Origin: JBMOMT01 sp049324835
Lineage (GTDB): Bacteria; Chloroflexota; Anaerolineae; CAYNKW01
Reading direction: 5' to 3'
DNA length: 64,000 nucleotides
NCBI GenBank assembly: GCA_049324835.1
Contig: JBMOMT010000035.1
Coordinates: forward strand, 1 to 64,000
Each line of letters opens with the position of its first letter. Positions within the stretch are counted from its first letter, which is position 1. The translations under genes and the position numbers were made by a program. Positions 1 to 8,680 of the stretch are shown in pieces. Under the pieces are notes generated by a model. That model searched no databases, was not told where the DNA came from, and saw only the letters and a list, made by a program, of their open reading frames with translations.

Positions 1-2233
1 TAGAGTAGATGACAGTGAAGTCGTAGGCGTTGCTCCAGATGCCGTTCTTCTCCACCTGGTACGAGTAAGAGCCTTCGACCATGTAAAAGGTGGTCAGGCC
101 GTTGACGTCGCTGTCCTGCCAGGCCCACTCATCCCCAGCGCCGCCAGCACTGCGGTAGACGTGCACCCGGTAGCCTTGATGCACGCCGCCCTGGTGATCC
201 TTCACCGTGACGGTGACGACCGAGAGTTGATGGTTGATGGTCTGATTCACGCCGGCAACGAAGAAGGCTCGCCTGGTGCTGTACGCGCCGTTTTTCTCGA
301 CGGCGTATTCATAGTTCCCGTTATTGAGCAGGAAGGCGGCATCGCCGTTGCCGTCGGTGTCCTTCCAGGCCACCTCACCGCCGCCGGGGTTGTAAACGTG
401 GACTCGATAACCAGGTCGGCCGGTGCCTGGCGCGGCGCCCGTGTGCACGTGAAAGGTGATGGTGGCATTGGGCGCGGGCGGCGGACACACATCACTGGGC
501 GGCATAGTCAGCCAGGGGTCATAGTCCACGTTGGTCGATACGGCATCGCCGCTGCCGGAGCCGGAGCCGCTGGGGCCATCGGATGCGCCCCACCAGTTGT
601 TCTCGGCGTCCAGCAGACCGGTAGCCTTGTTGGTCACCCCATTGGGCGAGTTGTCAGTGATACAGTTGTTATGCACGGCCACACTCGCAGCGTTCACAGC
701 CGTGCCCAGCATGATCCCGCCCGGATCGCCCCATTTGCCTGTGGCCAGTGTGTTGTCGTGTACATGGTTTCTGGTAACAGTGACACTGCTCACACCAAAC
801 GCTACGTAGATGGCCCCGTTCTCGCTGGCGCTGTTATAGACCTCATTGCCCTCCACCAGGGTGTGGCTGGTGTAGACGGCGATGCCATCCTGCTTTGTGT
901 CGTGCACCACGTTGTCGAGGATGCTGCCGCCAGTGCGCCCGGCGTCGGCCCCGTTCTTATCCCCCAACTTGATGCCATCGTTTTGAGTGATGTCGTAAAC
1001 CAGGTTGCCCTCAATGGTCGTGTTGGTGGAACCGTACACGAAAATCGCAGCGTTCTCGCTGCCGATGTTGCGCACTTCATTGTAGCGGATGGCACAATCT
1101 GAAGAGTCGGCAAAGTTGAGGGCATCGCCTGGCGAGGCGATGTCATAGACGTAATTGTATTCCATCACGCAGGAGGTGCACTTGGCCAACTGCGCGCCCT
1201 CGTCACCGCGACCATCGTGGATGATGTTGTAGCGGGTCGCGGTACCCGAGTGGGCGTTGCTTTGCCGGATCATATCCTTTGTGCCAGATTTAACCTCTAG
1301 TCCATTCATGACGACATTGTCGGCATCAATCTTGAGAATCTCACCAAGGCTGTAGGTGCTGCCGTCAATGATCGCCTCACCCGCGCTTCCAGCAGTGCGT
1401 GTGGTGCCACCACCGGGTCGCGGGTCAACGTTAGCCTGCGGGCCGAGGATGGTCACCGTTTTATTGACCTGGATCGTTGCGGCAGGCGTATAAGTGCCTG
1501 AACCTACGTTAACCGTCCCACCAGAGGTCACGGCATTGATGCCGGCCTGGATAGTGTCGAAAGCGTCATAGCCCCAGGTGTGACCATCGTTGGGGCAGCC
1601 GTCGCAGTAATCGTCGTCCACCCAGACGGTGCCGGGCGGGTTGTTGTTCACGCCCATCGAGGAGGGGTCTGTAGTCACCAAAGTGCCGGCGGCTTCCCAA
1701 CCGTCGCCCGAATCGCCGTCCACGCCGTTGGCTTTGAGCGAGATGCTGGCGCCCTCGCTGCTGGAGGGGTTGGCCCCCCCCCACGACAAACCGCTTGGCG
1801 GGAGGTCAATGCCATCATCACCGCCGTAGGCAATATAATCTACAGAGTTGGTGCCATCGGTCAGTAGAACATCGTCGCCGCCGTTGTTCCACACGCTGGA
1901 ATCCCGGCCCCAGTAAAGGTGGTAAACCGGTCCGGTCGAGTCATCGGTGCCTGAACCGGTGTGGACGACGATGTATTCGCCAGCAGCAGGAATAAAACTG
2001 GGAAAGGTGTACGGGGTGGTCACGTCCTGATCCGTAAGCGTCCAGCCAGACACGTTTCCTGGCGAAGAGTTGACGTATATCTCCACCCATTCTCCACTGG
2101 GTTCATCACCAGTGGGATTGTACATGACCTCGTTGATGACCAGCGTCGCGCTGGCTGCGCCCGTCGGCACTGCATTCAGCGCCAACAGGAACCCTATCAG
2201 CGTCATGATCGTCAATGCTCGAATTGTTTTCAT
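1..2233 (-). CDS. Secreted lamin-tail / beta-helix repeat protein, partial
   Basis: The reading frame stays open from an ATG at 2233, preceded by AAGGAGG, to the left edge, so the C-terminus is missing after about 744 residues. Residues 1-27 form a signal peptide with a hydrophobic core (TIMTLIGFLLALNAV). A lamin-tail domain follows (LVINEVMYNP, then GEWVEIYV and YIVVHTG). Next comes a right-handed beta-helix of roughly 330 residues with recurring N-x-I/V rungs (YNIIHDGRGDEG, IEGNLVYDI, VEGNEVYN). Two similar carboxypeptidase-regulatory-like beta repeats, both beginning YRVHVY, lie near residues 611 and 689. Such proteins are exported and often bind or cleave polysaccharides, but no catalytic residues can be named here. 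The substrate is unknown and a purely structural surface role is possible. Confidence 0.8.
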   Translation of the reverse strand, partial: MKTIRALTIMTLIGFLLALNAVPTGAASATLVINEVMYNPTGDEPSGEWVEIYVNSSPGNVSGWTLTDQDVTTPYTFPSFIPAAGEYIVVHTGSGTDDSTGPVYHLYWGRDSSVWNNGGDDVLLTDGTNSVDYIAYGGDDGIDLPPSGLSWGGANPSSSEGASISLKANGVDGDSGDGWEAAGTLVTTDPSSMGVNNNPPGTVWVDDDYCDGCPNDGHTWGYDAFDTIQAGINAVTSGGTVNVGSGTYTPAATIQVNKTVTILGPQANVDPRPGGGTTRTAGSAGEAIIDGSTYSLGEILKIDADNVVMNGLEVKSGTKDMIRQSNAHSGTATRYNIIHDGRGDEGAQLAKCTSCVMEYNYVYDIASPGDALNFADSSDCAIRYNEVRNIGSENAAIFVYGSTNTTIEGNLVYDITQNDGIKLGDKNGADAGRTGGSILDNVVHDTKQDGIAVYTSHTLVEGNEVYNSASENGAIYVAFGVSSVTVTRNHVHDNTLATGKWGDPGGIMLGTAVNAASVAVHNNCITDNSPNGVTNKATGLLDAENNWWGASDGPSGSGSGSGDAVSTNVDYDPWLTMPPSDVCPPPAPNATITFHVHTGAAPGTGRPGYRVHVYNPGGGEVAWKDTDGNGDAAFLLNNGNYEYAVEKNGAYSTRRAFFVAGVNQTINHQLSVVTVTVKDHQGGVHQGYRVHVYRSAGGAGDEWAWQDSDVNGLTTFYMVEGSYSYQVEKNGIWSNAYDFTVIYS

Positions 2234-2549
2234 CGGTGTGCCTCCTTGAAGTAGATGGACAGACTTTTCCCCATCTTGACTTTCCCCCCCTCGTGTGGTA
2301 CACTCGCTCACACAACACAAACCCAGGCTAAACACGAAATTTGCGTTTGCTTCCGGCGGGCATCTCGCATCCATCGTTGGCCACGGGGAGGGCGAGACAC
2401 GCAAGGCAAAGGGGTTGTGTTTGTGGCAGAGCCGGTCCGTCAAGGATCGGCTCTCGTCTTTCAACACACAGGGCGGGTCGTTCCCCGGAAAGGTTGTTTC
2501 TGGCCCTGAAAACCTCCTTTCGAGCCATCCTACTACCAACGGTAGCCAT

Positions 2550-2588
2550 AAAAAACTGCCACTCTCAACAGAAATGAGATGAAGGCAG
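2550..2588 (-). terminator. Intrinsic terminator
   Basis: Reading the reverse strand, a CTGCC arm pairs with GGCAG and an inner TCTCA pairs with TGAGA, followed directly by six T residues. It can end both the trmB operon transcript and the RNA started at 2710. Confidence 0.7.
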
Positions 2589-2710
2589 CTCGTTGAGACA
2601 ACATGCAGGCGATGAAAACAGTAGAACCTGCACCAACCAGTGGTTATCTGCGCCCTACTTGGTCAGGCTTTTCGGTTACGACACCCAGATCAAGCGCGCT
2701 ATGAAACGCT
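2550..2710 (-). ncRNA. Candidate small non-coding RNA
   Basis: The segment is bounded by a consensus promoter start and an intrinsic terminator, with no credible ORF between. In RNA sense it can form three local stems: a CUUG..CAAG stem in the first third, a UGCAGG/CCUGCA stem in the middle and the terminator hairpin. It does not contain the SRP Alu or GGAA signatures, tmRNA or RNase P cores. It could equally be a riboswitch-type leader for the beta-helix gene. Confidence 0.35.
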
Positions 2711-2716
2711 ACGTAC

Positions 2717-2746
2717 ATTGTAGCATTTGTTCCCTCTTGCTGTCAA
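2717..2746 (-). promoter_or_regulatory. Sigma-70-type promoter downstream of trmB
   Basis: On the reverse strand a -35 TTGACA (2746-2741) and a -10 TACAAT (2722-2717) are separated by 18 nt. Transcription would begin near 2710. It could drive a short RNA ending at the terminator at 2550, or the beta-helix gene through a leader of about 477 nt. Confidence 0.65.
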
Positions 2747-2756
2747 TCCATCTTGG

Positions 2757-3686
2757 TTAAAAATTTCTTTGGAATTCCGAGGACTTGGCCACAGCGTCCA
2801 AAGCCTGCTGCAGGCCAGCCGTGGGCAGCCAGGCGCAACCAGGGGATGGCCAAACCCACCAGCCATCTTGCTGCCGCTCGATCACGATCCACAGGTGCTG
2901 GGTCAGATGCCCCTCCACCACCACCGTGCGCAGCATCGCTTTCTGCCGCTGCGGATCGACCAACAGCTCTTTAAAGGCTACGGTGACCTCCCCAGCCTGA
3001 TCCGCCGGTCGAAACGCACCCGGCTCAAAGAGAGGCAACTTGCGGGGTTGAAGGGGAATATCGTGCACGAGGGGGACATCGACGGGCTGCACCTGGAACA
3101 GCCGCAGGTCGTAGAATTGTTCCTGGCCCTGCCCCCGCCACTTGGCCTCGTATTTGGTGCCAAAGCGGGGCGGTATCGGCTGCCAGCGCGCCGCCAGGCC
3201 AGTGCCCATCACCTGATCTAGCACCCAATCCACATAGGGCCAGAGATCGGTCACCACCTGGGCTTCTCCGCCCTCCACCAGACGACTGTTGACCAGTCTG
3301 AGGAAATCGCGGCCAAAGAGACGACGCCCGACGTGACGCTCCTTGGGCCAGGGGCAGGGAAAGAGACTGTACACCCGCCGCAGTGAGCGCGGCTCGAACA
3401 GCCGCTCCAGCGCCACTCGCGCATCCACTTGCAGCAGGCGCACGTTGTTCACCTCCGACTGGGCGATGCGCCGCAGCGCCCGGCGCACCGCCGGCCACTC
3501 GATCTCGATGCCCACGAAATCGCACTCTGGATGCTCAGCCGCCCGCCGCACCAGAAAATCGCCATTGCCAAAGCCGATCTCGACCTCCAGCGGCGCGTCT
3601 CGACCAAAGCGCTGCGCCCAGTCGATGGGCCGTTCGGCCTGCCACCACAGGATCAGGGGCCGCAGAGACAAATAGTGCGCTTTCAT
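2757..3686 (-). CDS. trmB: tRNA (guanine-N7-)-methyltransferase, long form
   Basis: Methylates guanine 46 in the variable loop of tRNA with S-adenosylmethionine. The protein has 309 residues: the SAM-binding loop EIGFGNGDF lies near residue 35, VGIEIE follows, and the family signature appears as FPCPWPKERH near residue 112. That signature is normally PDPW, so an acidic residue usually conserved is Cys here. About 110 residues follow the catalytic core (from residue 200), resembling the C-terminal extension of Aquifex-type TrmB. The ATG at 3686 overlaps the stop of the upstream aminotransferase gene as ATGA, which argues for translational coupling and against longer upstream starts in the same frame. 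It is the last gene of the operon starting at 6860. Confidence 0.88.
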   Translation of the reverse strand: MKAHYLSLRPLILWWQAERPIDWAQRFGRDAPLEVEIGFGNGDFLVRRAAEHPECDFVGIEIEWPAVRRALRRIAQSEVNNVRLLQVDARVALERLFEPRSLRRVYSLFPCPWPKERHVGRRLFGRDFLRLVNSRLVEGGEAQVVTDLWPYVDWVLDQVMGTGLAARWQPIPPRFGTKYEAKWRGQGQEQFYDLRLFQVQPVDVPLVHDIPLQPRKLPLFEPGAFRPADQAGEVTVAFKELLVDPQRQKAMLRTVVVEGHLTQHLWIVIERQQDGWWVWPSPGCAWLPTAGLQQALDAVAKSSEFQRNF

Positions 3687-4837
3687 CGTTGGAATTCGGG
3701 CAGCAACCGGCCCAAAGCAGCCAGCAGGGCGTCGGCGTCGGCCTGGCTGTTGTAGGCCTGAAAGGAAACACGAATCAGCGGTTGACCTTGCCAGCGCAGC
3801 AGCGGCGCCTCGATGTGAAACGCGTCGTACAGCCGCGCCTTGAGCTGCTCCAGATCCACGTCGGGCAGGCGCGCGGCGAACATCTGCCCCAACCATTCAG
3901 AGTCGGGGCAAATGGGTTCCAGGCCGGTCAGGGCGTTCAGGCGACGGCGCGTCTCCAAAACGAGGGCCTGACAACGACGGCGCACGGCTGGCCAATCGTG
4001 CTGCGCCTGAAAGTCGATGGCCGCCGGCGCCGTCAAAAAAGCTGCCAGATCACGCGTGCCCTGCCACTCGTGGTGATCGATAAACTGCGACGCGCCTGGC
4101 CGCTCGCTCTCCCAGCCCCAACTCACCACCAACGGCTCCAACAAGGACTGCACTTCCCGCCGCACGTAAAGAAAAGCCGCCCCTTTGGGGGCGCACAGCC
4201 ACTTGTGGCACGCGCCGGCATAAATATCGGCCCCCAGTTGACTCAGGTTCAGTGGCACGTGACCCGGCGCATGCGCCCCATCGACGATGGAGAGCAGCCC
4301 TGCCTGCCGCGCCCGGCGGCAGAGCTCTTGCACCGGGAAAATGAGCGCCGTGGGGCTGGTGATGTGGCTGATAAAGATCAGCCGTGTCCGGCCGGTGACG
4401 CCGGCCCAAAAATGCTCCACGAAATCGGCGTGATCGGTAACCGGCAGTGGAACCGCCCGCTGCACGTAGCGCGCGCCGGTCTTGCGGCACACAAAACGCC
4501 AGGTACGGTCCAGCGCGCCGTATTCGTGATCCGTGGTCAAGATCTCGTCGCCGGGGCGCAGGTCCAGGCTGCGGATGACCACGTTGAGGGCGGTGGTGGG
4601 GTTGGGGAAATAGACCACGTCGTCGGCCTGGATGCCGAGATAGATCGCCAGCGCGGCCCGGGCCCCGGCCAAAAGCTCGTTGGCCCGCCGGCCCAAAAAG
4701 GCCACCGGCTGGCGCTCCAGCTCGAGCTGCCAGCGCTGATACACCTCAAACACTGGCCGCGGACAGGCTCCAAAGGAACCGTGGTTGAGATAGATGACCG
4801 CCGGATCGAGCAGAAATTGCGCGCGCATGGGCTTCAA
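3683..4837 (-). CDS. Class V aminotransferase / cysteine desulfurase-like PLP enzyme
   Basis: A fold-type I PLP enzyme of 384 residues. YLNHGSFGACP at the N-terminus, the cofactor aspartate in VDGAHAPG (near residue 182) and the Schiff-base lysine in ACHKW (near 211) match the isopenicillin-N epimerase / EgtE-type branch. The reaction may be C-S lysis, epimerisation or desulfuration of an amino acid; the substrate cannot be read from sequence. The start is ambiguous: TTG at 4837 overlaps the upstream stop by 4 nt, while an ATG lies at 4828. The tight overlaps with the genes on both sides show operon transcription, but no pathway link with TrmB, PPK2 or the 2-hydroxyacid dehydrogenase is obvious. 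Confidence 0.8.
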   Translation of the reverse strand: MKPMRAQFLLDPAVIYLNHGSFGACPRPVFEVYQRWQLELERQPVAFLGRRANELLAGARAALAIYLGIQADDVVYFPNPTTALNVVIRSLDLRPGDEILTTDHEYGALDRTWRFVCRKTGARYVQRAVPLPVTDHADFVEHFWAGVTGRTRLIFISHITSPTALIFPVQELCRRARQAGLLSIVDGAHAPGHVPLNLSQLGADIYAGACHKWLCAPKGAAFLYVRREVQSLLEPLVVSWGWESERPGASQFIDHHEWQGTRDLAAFLTAPAAIDFQAQHDWPAVRRRCQALVLETRRRLNALTGLEPICPDSEWLGQMFAARLPDVDLEQLKARLYDAFHIEAPLLRWQGQPLIRVSFQAYNSQADADALLAALGRLLPEFQR

Positions 4838-5811
4838 TAGCCTGCCTGCAAATCCACACGATTGGGCATCGGCTCGCCGCGCGCCGCAGCGTTGAGCAGC
4901 CGGGCCAGTTCTATCGCTCGCAGCAGCTCGGTATCGTGCGATTGACCGCCACGGTGAGGGCTCATGACCACGTTCTCCAGTTCGTGGAACGGAAAAGCCG
5001 AGGGAGGCGTCTGCGCCCGCGCTGCCTCATCGGCAGGATAGTTGTACCACACGTCCAATCCGGCAGCGTGCAGCCGACCCTCACACAGAGCGTGGTACAG
5101 CGCCGCCTCGTCGACGATGGGGCCGCGCCCGATGTTCACCAACACCGCCCCAGGCGGCAACAACGCCAGCTCTCGCTCGCCAACGAGACCGGTCGTTTCG
5201 TCGGTCAGGGGCAGGCAGATGAGCAACACGTTAGCCCGCGGCAGCAATCGATGTAACGCCTGCGGCGGGTGGATTTCGACATCGCCGTCGCGCGAGGCTT
5301 CCGGATTACGCCGCGTGGCGATGACCGTCATGCCCAGGCCCCGGCAGACGCAGGCCACGCGCTGGCCGATGGCCCCGTAGCCCAGAATCAGGGCCGTTTT
5401 GCCCACCAGCAACACCGAGGGATTGCCCCGATAGCGTGGTCGCCAGTCGCTTTGGCGCAAGGCGCGATCCAACGGCAGAATGAACTTGGCCGCCGCCAGC
5501 ATCAGTGTCACGGCCAGTTCGGCCACCGGCGCGGCGTTGTGGTGCAGATTGTGCACCGCGATGTGGGGAAACTCGGGCGCCAGGGCGCGCACCGTATCCG
5601 GCAGGCCGGCCCAGGGAACGACGATCGCCCGCAGATTGGGGCTGGCGCGCAGATGCTCGCGCGTGAGCCGCCCGGTCACGAGGATATGACAGGCCGCCGG
5701 TTCGGGCAATTCCAGGCCGTGGGTGAGATGAACGGCCGGCTCCAGACGTTCGGCGAGTAATACCAGCGCTTCGGCGGGCATTTCACGCAATACGTGCACC
5801 GACAGGCTCAT
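4834..5811 (-). CDS. D-isomer-specific 2-hydroxyacid dehydrogenase
   Basis: NAD(P)-dependent oxidoreductase of 325 residues that interconverts a 2-hydroxyacid and a 2-oxoacid. The Rossmann motif GYGAIG is near residue 145, the substrate-binding arginine is in VNIGRGPIVDE near 225, and the catalytic histidine is in SPHRGG near 282. The N-terminal catalytic lobe is divergent, so glycerate, glyoxylate or phosphoglycerate specificity cannot be assigned. The ATG at 5811 overlaps the ppk2 stop (ATGA), and the stop overlaps the start of the next gene. Length is normal for the family. Confidence 0.88.
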   Translation of the reverse strand: MSLSVHVLREMPAEALVLLAERLEPAVHLTHGLELPEPAACHILVTGRLTREHLRASPNLRAIVVPWAGLPDTVRALAPEFPHIAVHNLHHNAAPVAELAVTLMLAAAKFILPLDRALRQSDWRPRYRGNPSVLLVGKTALILGYGAIGQRVACVCRGLGMTVIATRRNPEASRDGDVEIHPPQALHRLLPRANVLLICLPLTDETTGLVGERELALLPPGAVLVNIGRGPIVDEAALYHALCEGRLHAAGLDVWYNYPADEAARAQTPPSAFPFHELENVVMSPHRGGQSHDTELLRAIELARLLNAAARGEPMPNRVDLQAGY

Positions 5812-6614
5812 GGGATCACCACACCTTCCAGGTTTTCTTTGGGCTGCGGATAACTCATGCCCAGTCCTGCCAGCGTGTCGACGATGATACGCGCCACCAC
5901 CAGATTACGATACCACTTGCTGTTGGCCGGCACGATGTACCAGGGCGCCCAATCGGTGCTGGTGCGGCTGAGCATCTCCTCGTAGGCTTGCACGTAGGCT
6001 GGCCACAGCTCGCGTTCCTTCAAATCGCCCGGTTTGAACTTCCAGCGTTTTTCCGGTTCGTCGAGCCGCGCCTGGAGGCGCTCTTTTTGCTCGTCCTTGC
6101 TGATGTGCAGGTAGAATTTGAGAATAGTGGTGCCCTCGTCGGCAAGCATGCGCTCAAAATCATTGATGTGGCCGTAACGTCTGCGCCACACCTCCGGCGT
6201 CACCAGGTTGTGCACGCGCACCACCAGAACGTCCTCGTAGTGACTGCGGTTAAAGATGACTATTTGCCCCTTGCCCGGCGTGTGTTTGTGCACCCGCCAC
6301 AGGTAATCGTGAGCCAGCTCTTCTGGCGTGGGCACACCAAAAGCGGCTACCCGGACACCCTGGGGATTGACGCCCTCAAAAACGTGACGGATGACGCCGT
6401 CTTTGCCGCCGGTGTCCAATGCCTGCAGCACAATGAGCACCCTGCGTTTGCCTTCGGCGTACAATAATTCTTGCAGCGCCTCCAATCGTTCATTGAGCGC
6501 GGTCAAGATCGGTTGCGCTGCCTTTTTGCCGCCATCGAAAGCGCTCTTGTCCTCAGGGTCCCACTGACCCAGATCGACCTGGCGGCCCGGCGCCACACGG
6601 TATCGCTCCATCAT
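5808..6614 (-). CDS. ppk2: Polyphosphate kinase 2 family protein
   Basis: Transfers phosphate between polyphosphate and nucleoside mono- or diphosphates. The protein has 268 residues and is a single-domain PPK2. Its Walker A-like loop ALDTGGKDGVIRH lies near residue 70, and the Walker B segment IFNRSHYEDVLV lies near 123. DEPEKRWKFKPGDLKER and SKWYRN are typical lid and base-binding segments. Length fits class I or III; which nucleotide it prefers is not visible. It starts 12 nt after a small membrane protein gene and overlaps the next gene by 4 nt. MM at the N-terminus leaves the start uncertain by one codon. Confidence 0.9.
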   Translation of the reverse strand: MMERYRVAPGRQVDLGQWDPEDKSAFDGGKKAAQPILTALNERLEALQELLYAEGKRRVLIVLQALDTGGKDGVIRHVFEGVNPQGVRVAAFGVPTPEELAHDYLWRVHKHTPGKGQIVIFNRSHYEDVLVVRVHNLVTPEVWRRRYGHINDFERMLADEGTTILKFYLHISKDEQKERLQARLDEPEKRWKFKPGDLKERELWPAYVQAYEEMLSRTSTDWAPWYIVPANSKWYRNLVVARIIVDTLAGLGMSYPQPKENLEGVVIP

Positions 6615-6626
6615 ACTCTCCCTGCC

Positions 6627-6860
6627 TCAACGATCTTTGCGCCTGGAAAAAAACCAGGTAGGCACACCTGTCCAGACCCAGCTAAACAACAGGATGGCTC
6701 CTACTACCAGCGCCACCAGACCCAACAGATCGTCGTAGCCGCTGCCCAATGGCAGAAGCAGTATCACGGCCTGGCGTGTGACGGGGTGCCAGAGCAGCAA
6801 GACAAACACCAGGGCTCCCGTCGCCAGCCACAGCAACCGATTTCTCAACCCGCCGTCCAT
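6627..6860 (-). CDS. Small two-helix membrane protein
   Basis: A 77-residue protein with two predicted membrane helices (around residues 8-28 and 43-66), a short Gly/Asp linker and a basic tail SRRKDR. The ATG at 6860 is preceded by GGGAGGA at good spacing, and the gene lies 12 nt before ppk2, so it is probably the first gene of that operon. I do not recognise a family and no function can be assigned. Its size and position would fit an accessory or anchoring protein, which is speculation. Confidence 0.65.
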   Translation of the reverse strand: MDGGLRNRLLWLATGALVFVLLLWHPVTRQAVILLLPLGSGYDDLLGLVALVVGAILLFSWVWTGVPTWFFSRRKDR

Positions 6861-6930
6861 GGTTTTCCTCCCGTCTATACACCACCTGGCGCCTATTCCC
6901 TACACTCACATTACGAGGCTTGTGCGGTCG

Positions 6931-6998
6931 AGGTGACAGGCGCTTCGAGTGTTGTTTGACAATACAAAACTGTCATCAACTGCAAGTGCCTGTCACCT
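6931..6998. repeat. 68-bp imperfect palindrome (REP-like)
   Basis: Arms AGGTGACAGGCGCTT (6931-6945) and AAGTGCCTGTCACCT (6984-6998) are complementary with one mismatch, and pairing continues inward through TTGACA / TGTCA. It lies just downstream of the M32 peptidase stop and upstream of the small membrane protein gene. It may act as a terminator or be a dispersed palindromic repeat. Confidence 0.6.
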
Positions 6999-7018
6999 GG
7001 GAAAAGTTGTCCAACCGA

Positions 7019-8524
7019 TCACAGGGCGTACAGCTCACCGTATTTGGCCCGCAGATAACGCAGGTACGGTTCGACGCTCATCGGCCCACCACAAACACGC
7101 TCCACCAGATCGGCCGTGGTGAACTTGCGCCCATGCTGATAGATGTGCGCCTTGAGCCAGCCGTGCAGCGCGCCAAACTCGCCCTGTGCCATCTGGGCAG
7201 GAATCTCGGGATGGGCCTTCAAAGCCGCCTCAAAGAACTGGGCGCTCAGTACATTGCCCAGTGTGTAGCCTTGAAACACCCCACCGACCACACCGGCGAA
7301 CCAGTGCACATCTTGCATCACACCGTCGCGGTCGTCCGGTGGGACGATGCCCAGGTCTGCCCGGAAGCGCTCACGCCAGGCTTCTGGCAGATCACGCACC
7401 GCCAGACGGCCTTCCAACAATGCCAGCTCAAAGTCAAAACGCAGCATCACGTGCAAGTTGTAGGTCACCTCGTCGGCCTCGGTGCGGATGAGCGATCGCT
7501 GCACCTTGTTCACTGCGCGGTAGAATGCATCCGCCGAGACGTGCCCCAGTTGTTCTGGAAACACCGCCTGCAACCGCGGATAAAAAAACGTCCAGAAACT
7601 ACGACTGCGCCCGACCTGATTCTCCCACAGACGCGACTGGCTCTCGTGCACGCCCGCCGACGTGCCCTCGGCCAGGGGCGTACCCTCTAATTCGGCGTGG
7701 ATGCCCTGCTCGTACATGGCGTGGCCCGATTCGTGCAAGGTGCCAAAGAGCGCCTCTGTCAGGTCATTCTCTTTGACGCGGGTGGTGATGCGCACGTCGC
7801 CGATGGAAAAGGCAGTGGTAAAGGGGTGGTGGGTTTTGTCCTGCCGCCCTCGCTCGAAATCGTAGCCAAACCGTTCAATGACCTCCAGACCAAAGGCCCA
7901 TTGCTGGGCTTCAGGATAGTGCCGGCGCAAAAAGGCATCGCCCGCCGGCGGCTGCGCCGTGATGATCTCCACAATCGGCACGAGTTGCTGGCGCAGCTCG
8001 GCAAACAGCGCGGCGACTGTCGAGGCTGTCATGCCGTAATCCTGAACATCGATCAGTGGATCGGCAATGTGTTCGTAGCCCGGAAAAAAGTTGGCCCACT
8101 GACGGCTCAAATGGATCGTCTTTTCCAGGTAGGGCCGGATGGCAGCGAAATCGTTCGCCGGCCGGGCCTCAGCCCAGACCTGGTAGGCCTCGACCTGATG
8201 GCTGTTGAGTTGGCCGGTGAACTCGGGCGGCACCCTGACCGCCTTTTCATAGTCGCGCCGTGTCACACGGATGAGGCAGGCATCATCCGAGTCTGGGGGC
8301 AGGCCCTCAGCGTAAGGCTCCAGGGCATCTAACAACCTGCCTATGTCCGGATCGATGAATTTCTCGTGAGCCATTTTGCTCAGCGTGGCCAGTTGCCGCC
8401 CGCGGGCCGGAGCGCCGCCCGGCGGCATGTAGGTCGATTGGTCCCAGAACAATACCCCGGACGCCGTCTGAAGATCGTGCACCTCGGCCAGTCGTTCCTT
8501 GAGCGCCTGCAATTTCTTTTCCAT
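7019..8524 (-). CDS. Carboxypeptidase Taq (M32 metallopeptidase)
   Basis: Zinc-dependent cytosolic carboxypeptidase of 501 residues, the usual M32 length. The zinc motif HESGH is near residue 266, followed by the expected downstream glutamate region (GVHESQSRLWENQVGRS) and the family segment FEPYLRYLRAKYGELY-like at the C-terminus. It removes C-terminal residues from peptides with broad specificity. The ATG at 8524 follows AGGAGGAG. It stands alone between two palindromic repeats, so it is probably monocistronic. Confidence 0.93.
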   Translation of the reverse strand: MEKKLQALKERLAEVHDLQTASGVLFWDQSTYMPPGGAPARGRQLATLSKMAHEKFIDPDIGRLLDALEPYAEGLPPDSDDACLIRVTRRDYEKAVRVPPEFTGQLNSHQVEAYQVWAEARPANDFAAIRPYLEKTIHLSRQWANFFPGYEHIADPLIDVQDYGMTASTVAALFAELRQQLVPIVEIITAQPPAGDAFLRRHYPEAQQWAFGLEVIERFGYDFERGRQDKTHHPFTTAFSIGDVRITTRVKENDLTEALFGTLHESGHAMYEQGIHAELEGTPLAEGTSAGVHESQSRLWENQVGRSRSFWTFFYPRLQAVFPEQLGHVSADAFYRAVNKVQRSLIRTEADEVTYNLHVMLRFDFELALLEGRLAVRDLPEAWRERFRADLGIVPPDDRDGVMQDVHWFAGVVGGVFQGYTLGNVLSAQFFEAALKAHPEIPAQMAQGEFGALHGWLKAHIYQHGRKFTTADLVERVCGGPMSVEPYLRYLRAKYGELYAL

Positions 8525-8578
8525 GCTCCTCCTCCTAAAGGTCAGCAGTTTTGCACTTTCACAGGTTCTCTGAAAATA

Positions 8579-8636
8579 ACCGCAGAGGCGCCGAGAAAAA
8601 CCGAAAAATTCTCTGTGCCCTCTGCGTCTCGGCGGT
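8579..8636. repeat. Dispersed palindromic repeat, family R1 (copy 1)
   Basis: Ends ACCGCAGAGGCGCCGAG and CTGCGTCTCGGCGGT are imperfect inverted repeats. Similar sequences occur at 13962-14040 and 43780-43846 and, in frame within a gene, at 38432-38497. This is a non-coding intergenic repeat of the common CACCGCAGAGACGCAGAG type. Confidence 0.7.
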
Positions 8637-8680
8637 GAATTTGACCCGCTTGTAAAATCTGCAAAAGTACTGCGAGTGAT

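Larger units (their letters stand above)
2234..2756. other. 523-bp intergenic region with promoter, terminator and hairpins
   Basis: This gap separates trmB from the beta-helix gene, both on the reverse strand. It contains no convincing ORF. It holds a reverse promoter (2717-2746), a reverse intrinsic terminator (2550-2588) and a strong hairpin at 2429-2453, whose two 10-nt arms pair around a 5-nt loop with one G-U pair. The ribosome binding site of the beta-helix gene lies at the left end. No known riboswitch class could be matched with confidence. Confidence 0.6.

Noticed and set aside
161..1102. Forward ORF of 313 residues
   Set aside because: It is antisense to the continuous signal-peptide/lamin-tail/beta-helix frame and its composition matches no family.
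2340..2560. Cyclic-di-GMP-I riboswitch
   Set aside because: Short matches (ACGCAAGGCAAAG, GGTAGCC) occur on the forward strand, but the conserved helices and order do not, and no forward gene follows.
3383..4840. Forward ORF of 485 residues
   Set aside because: Antisense shadow of the class V aminotransferase and TrmB, both with clear motifs.
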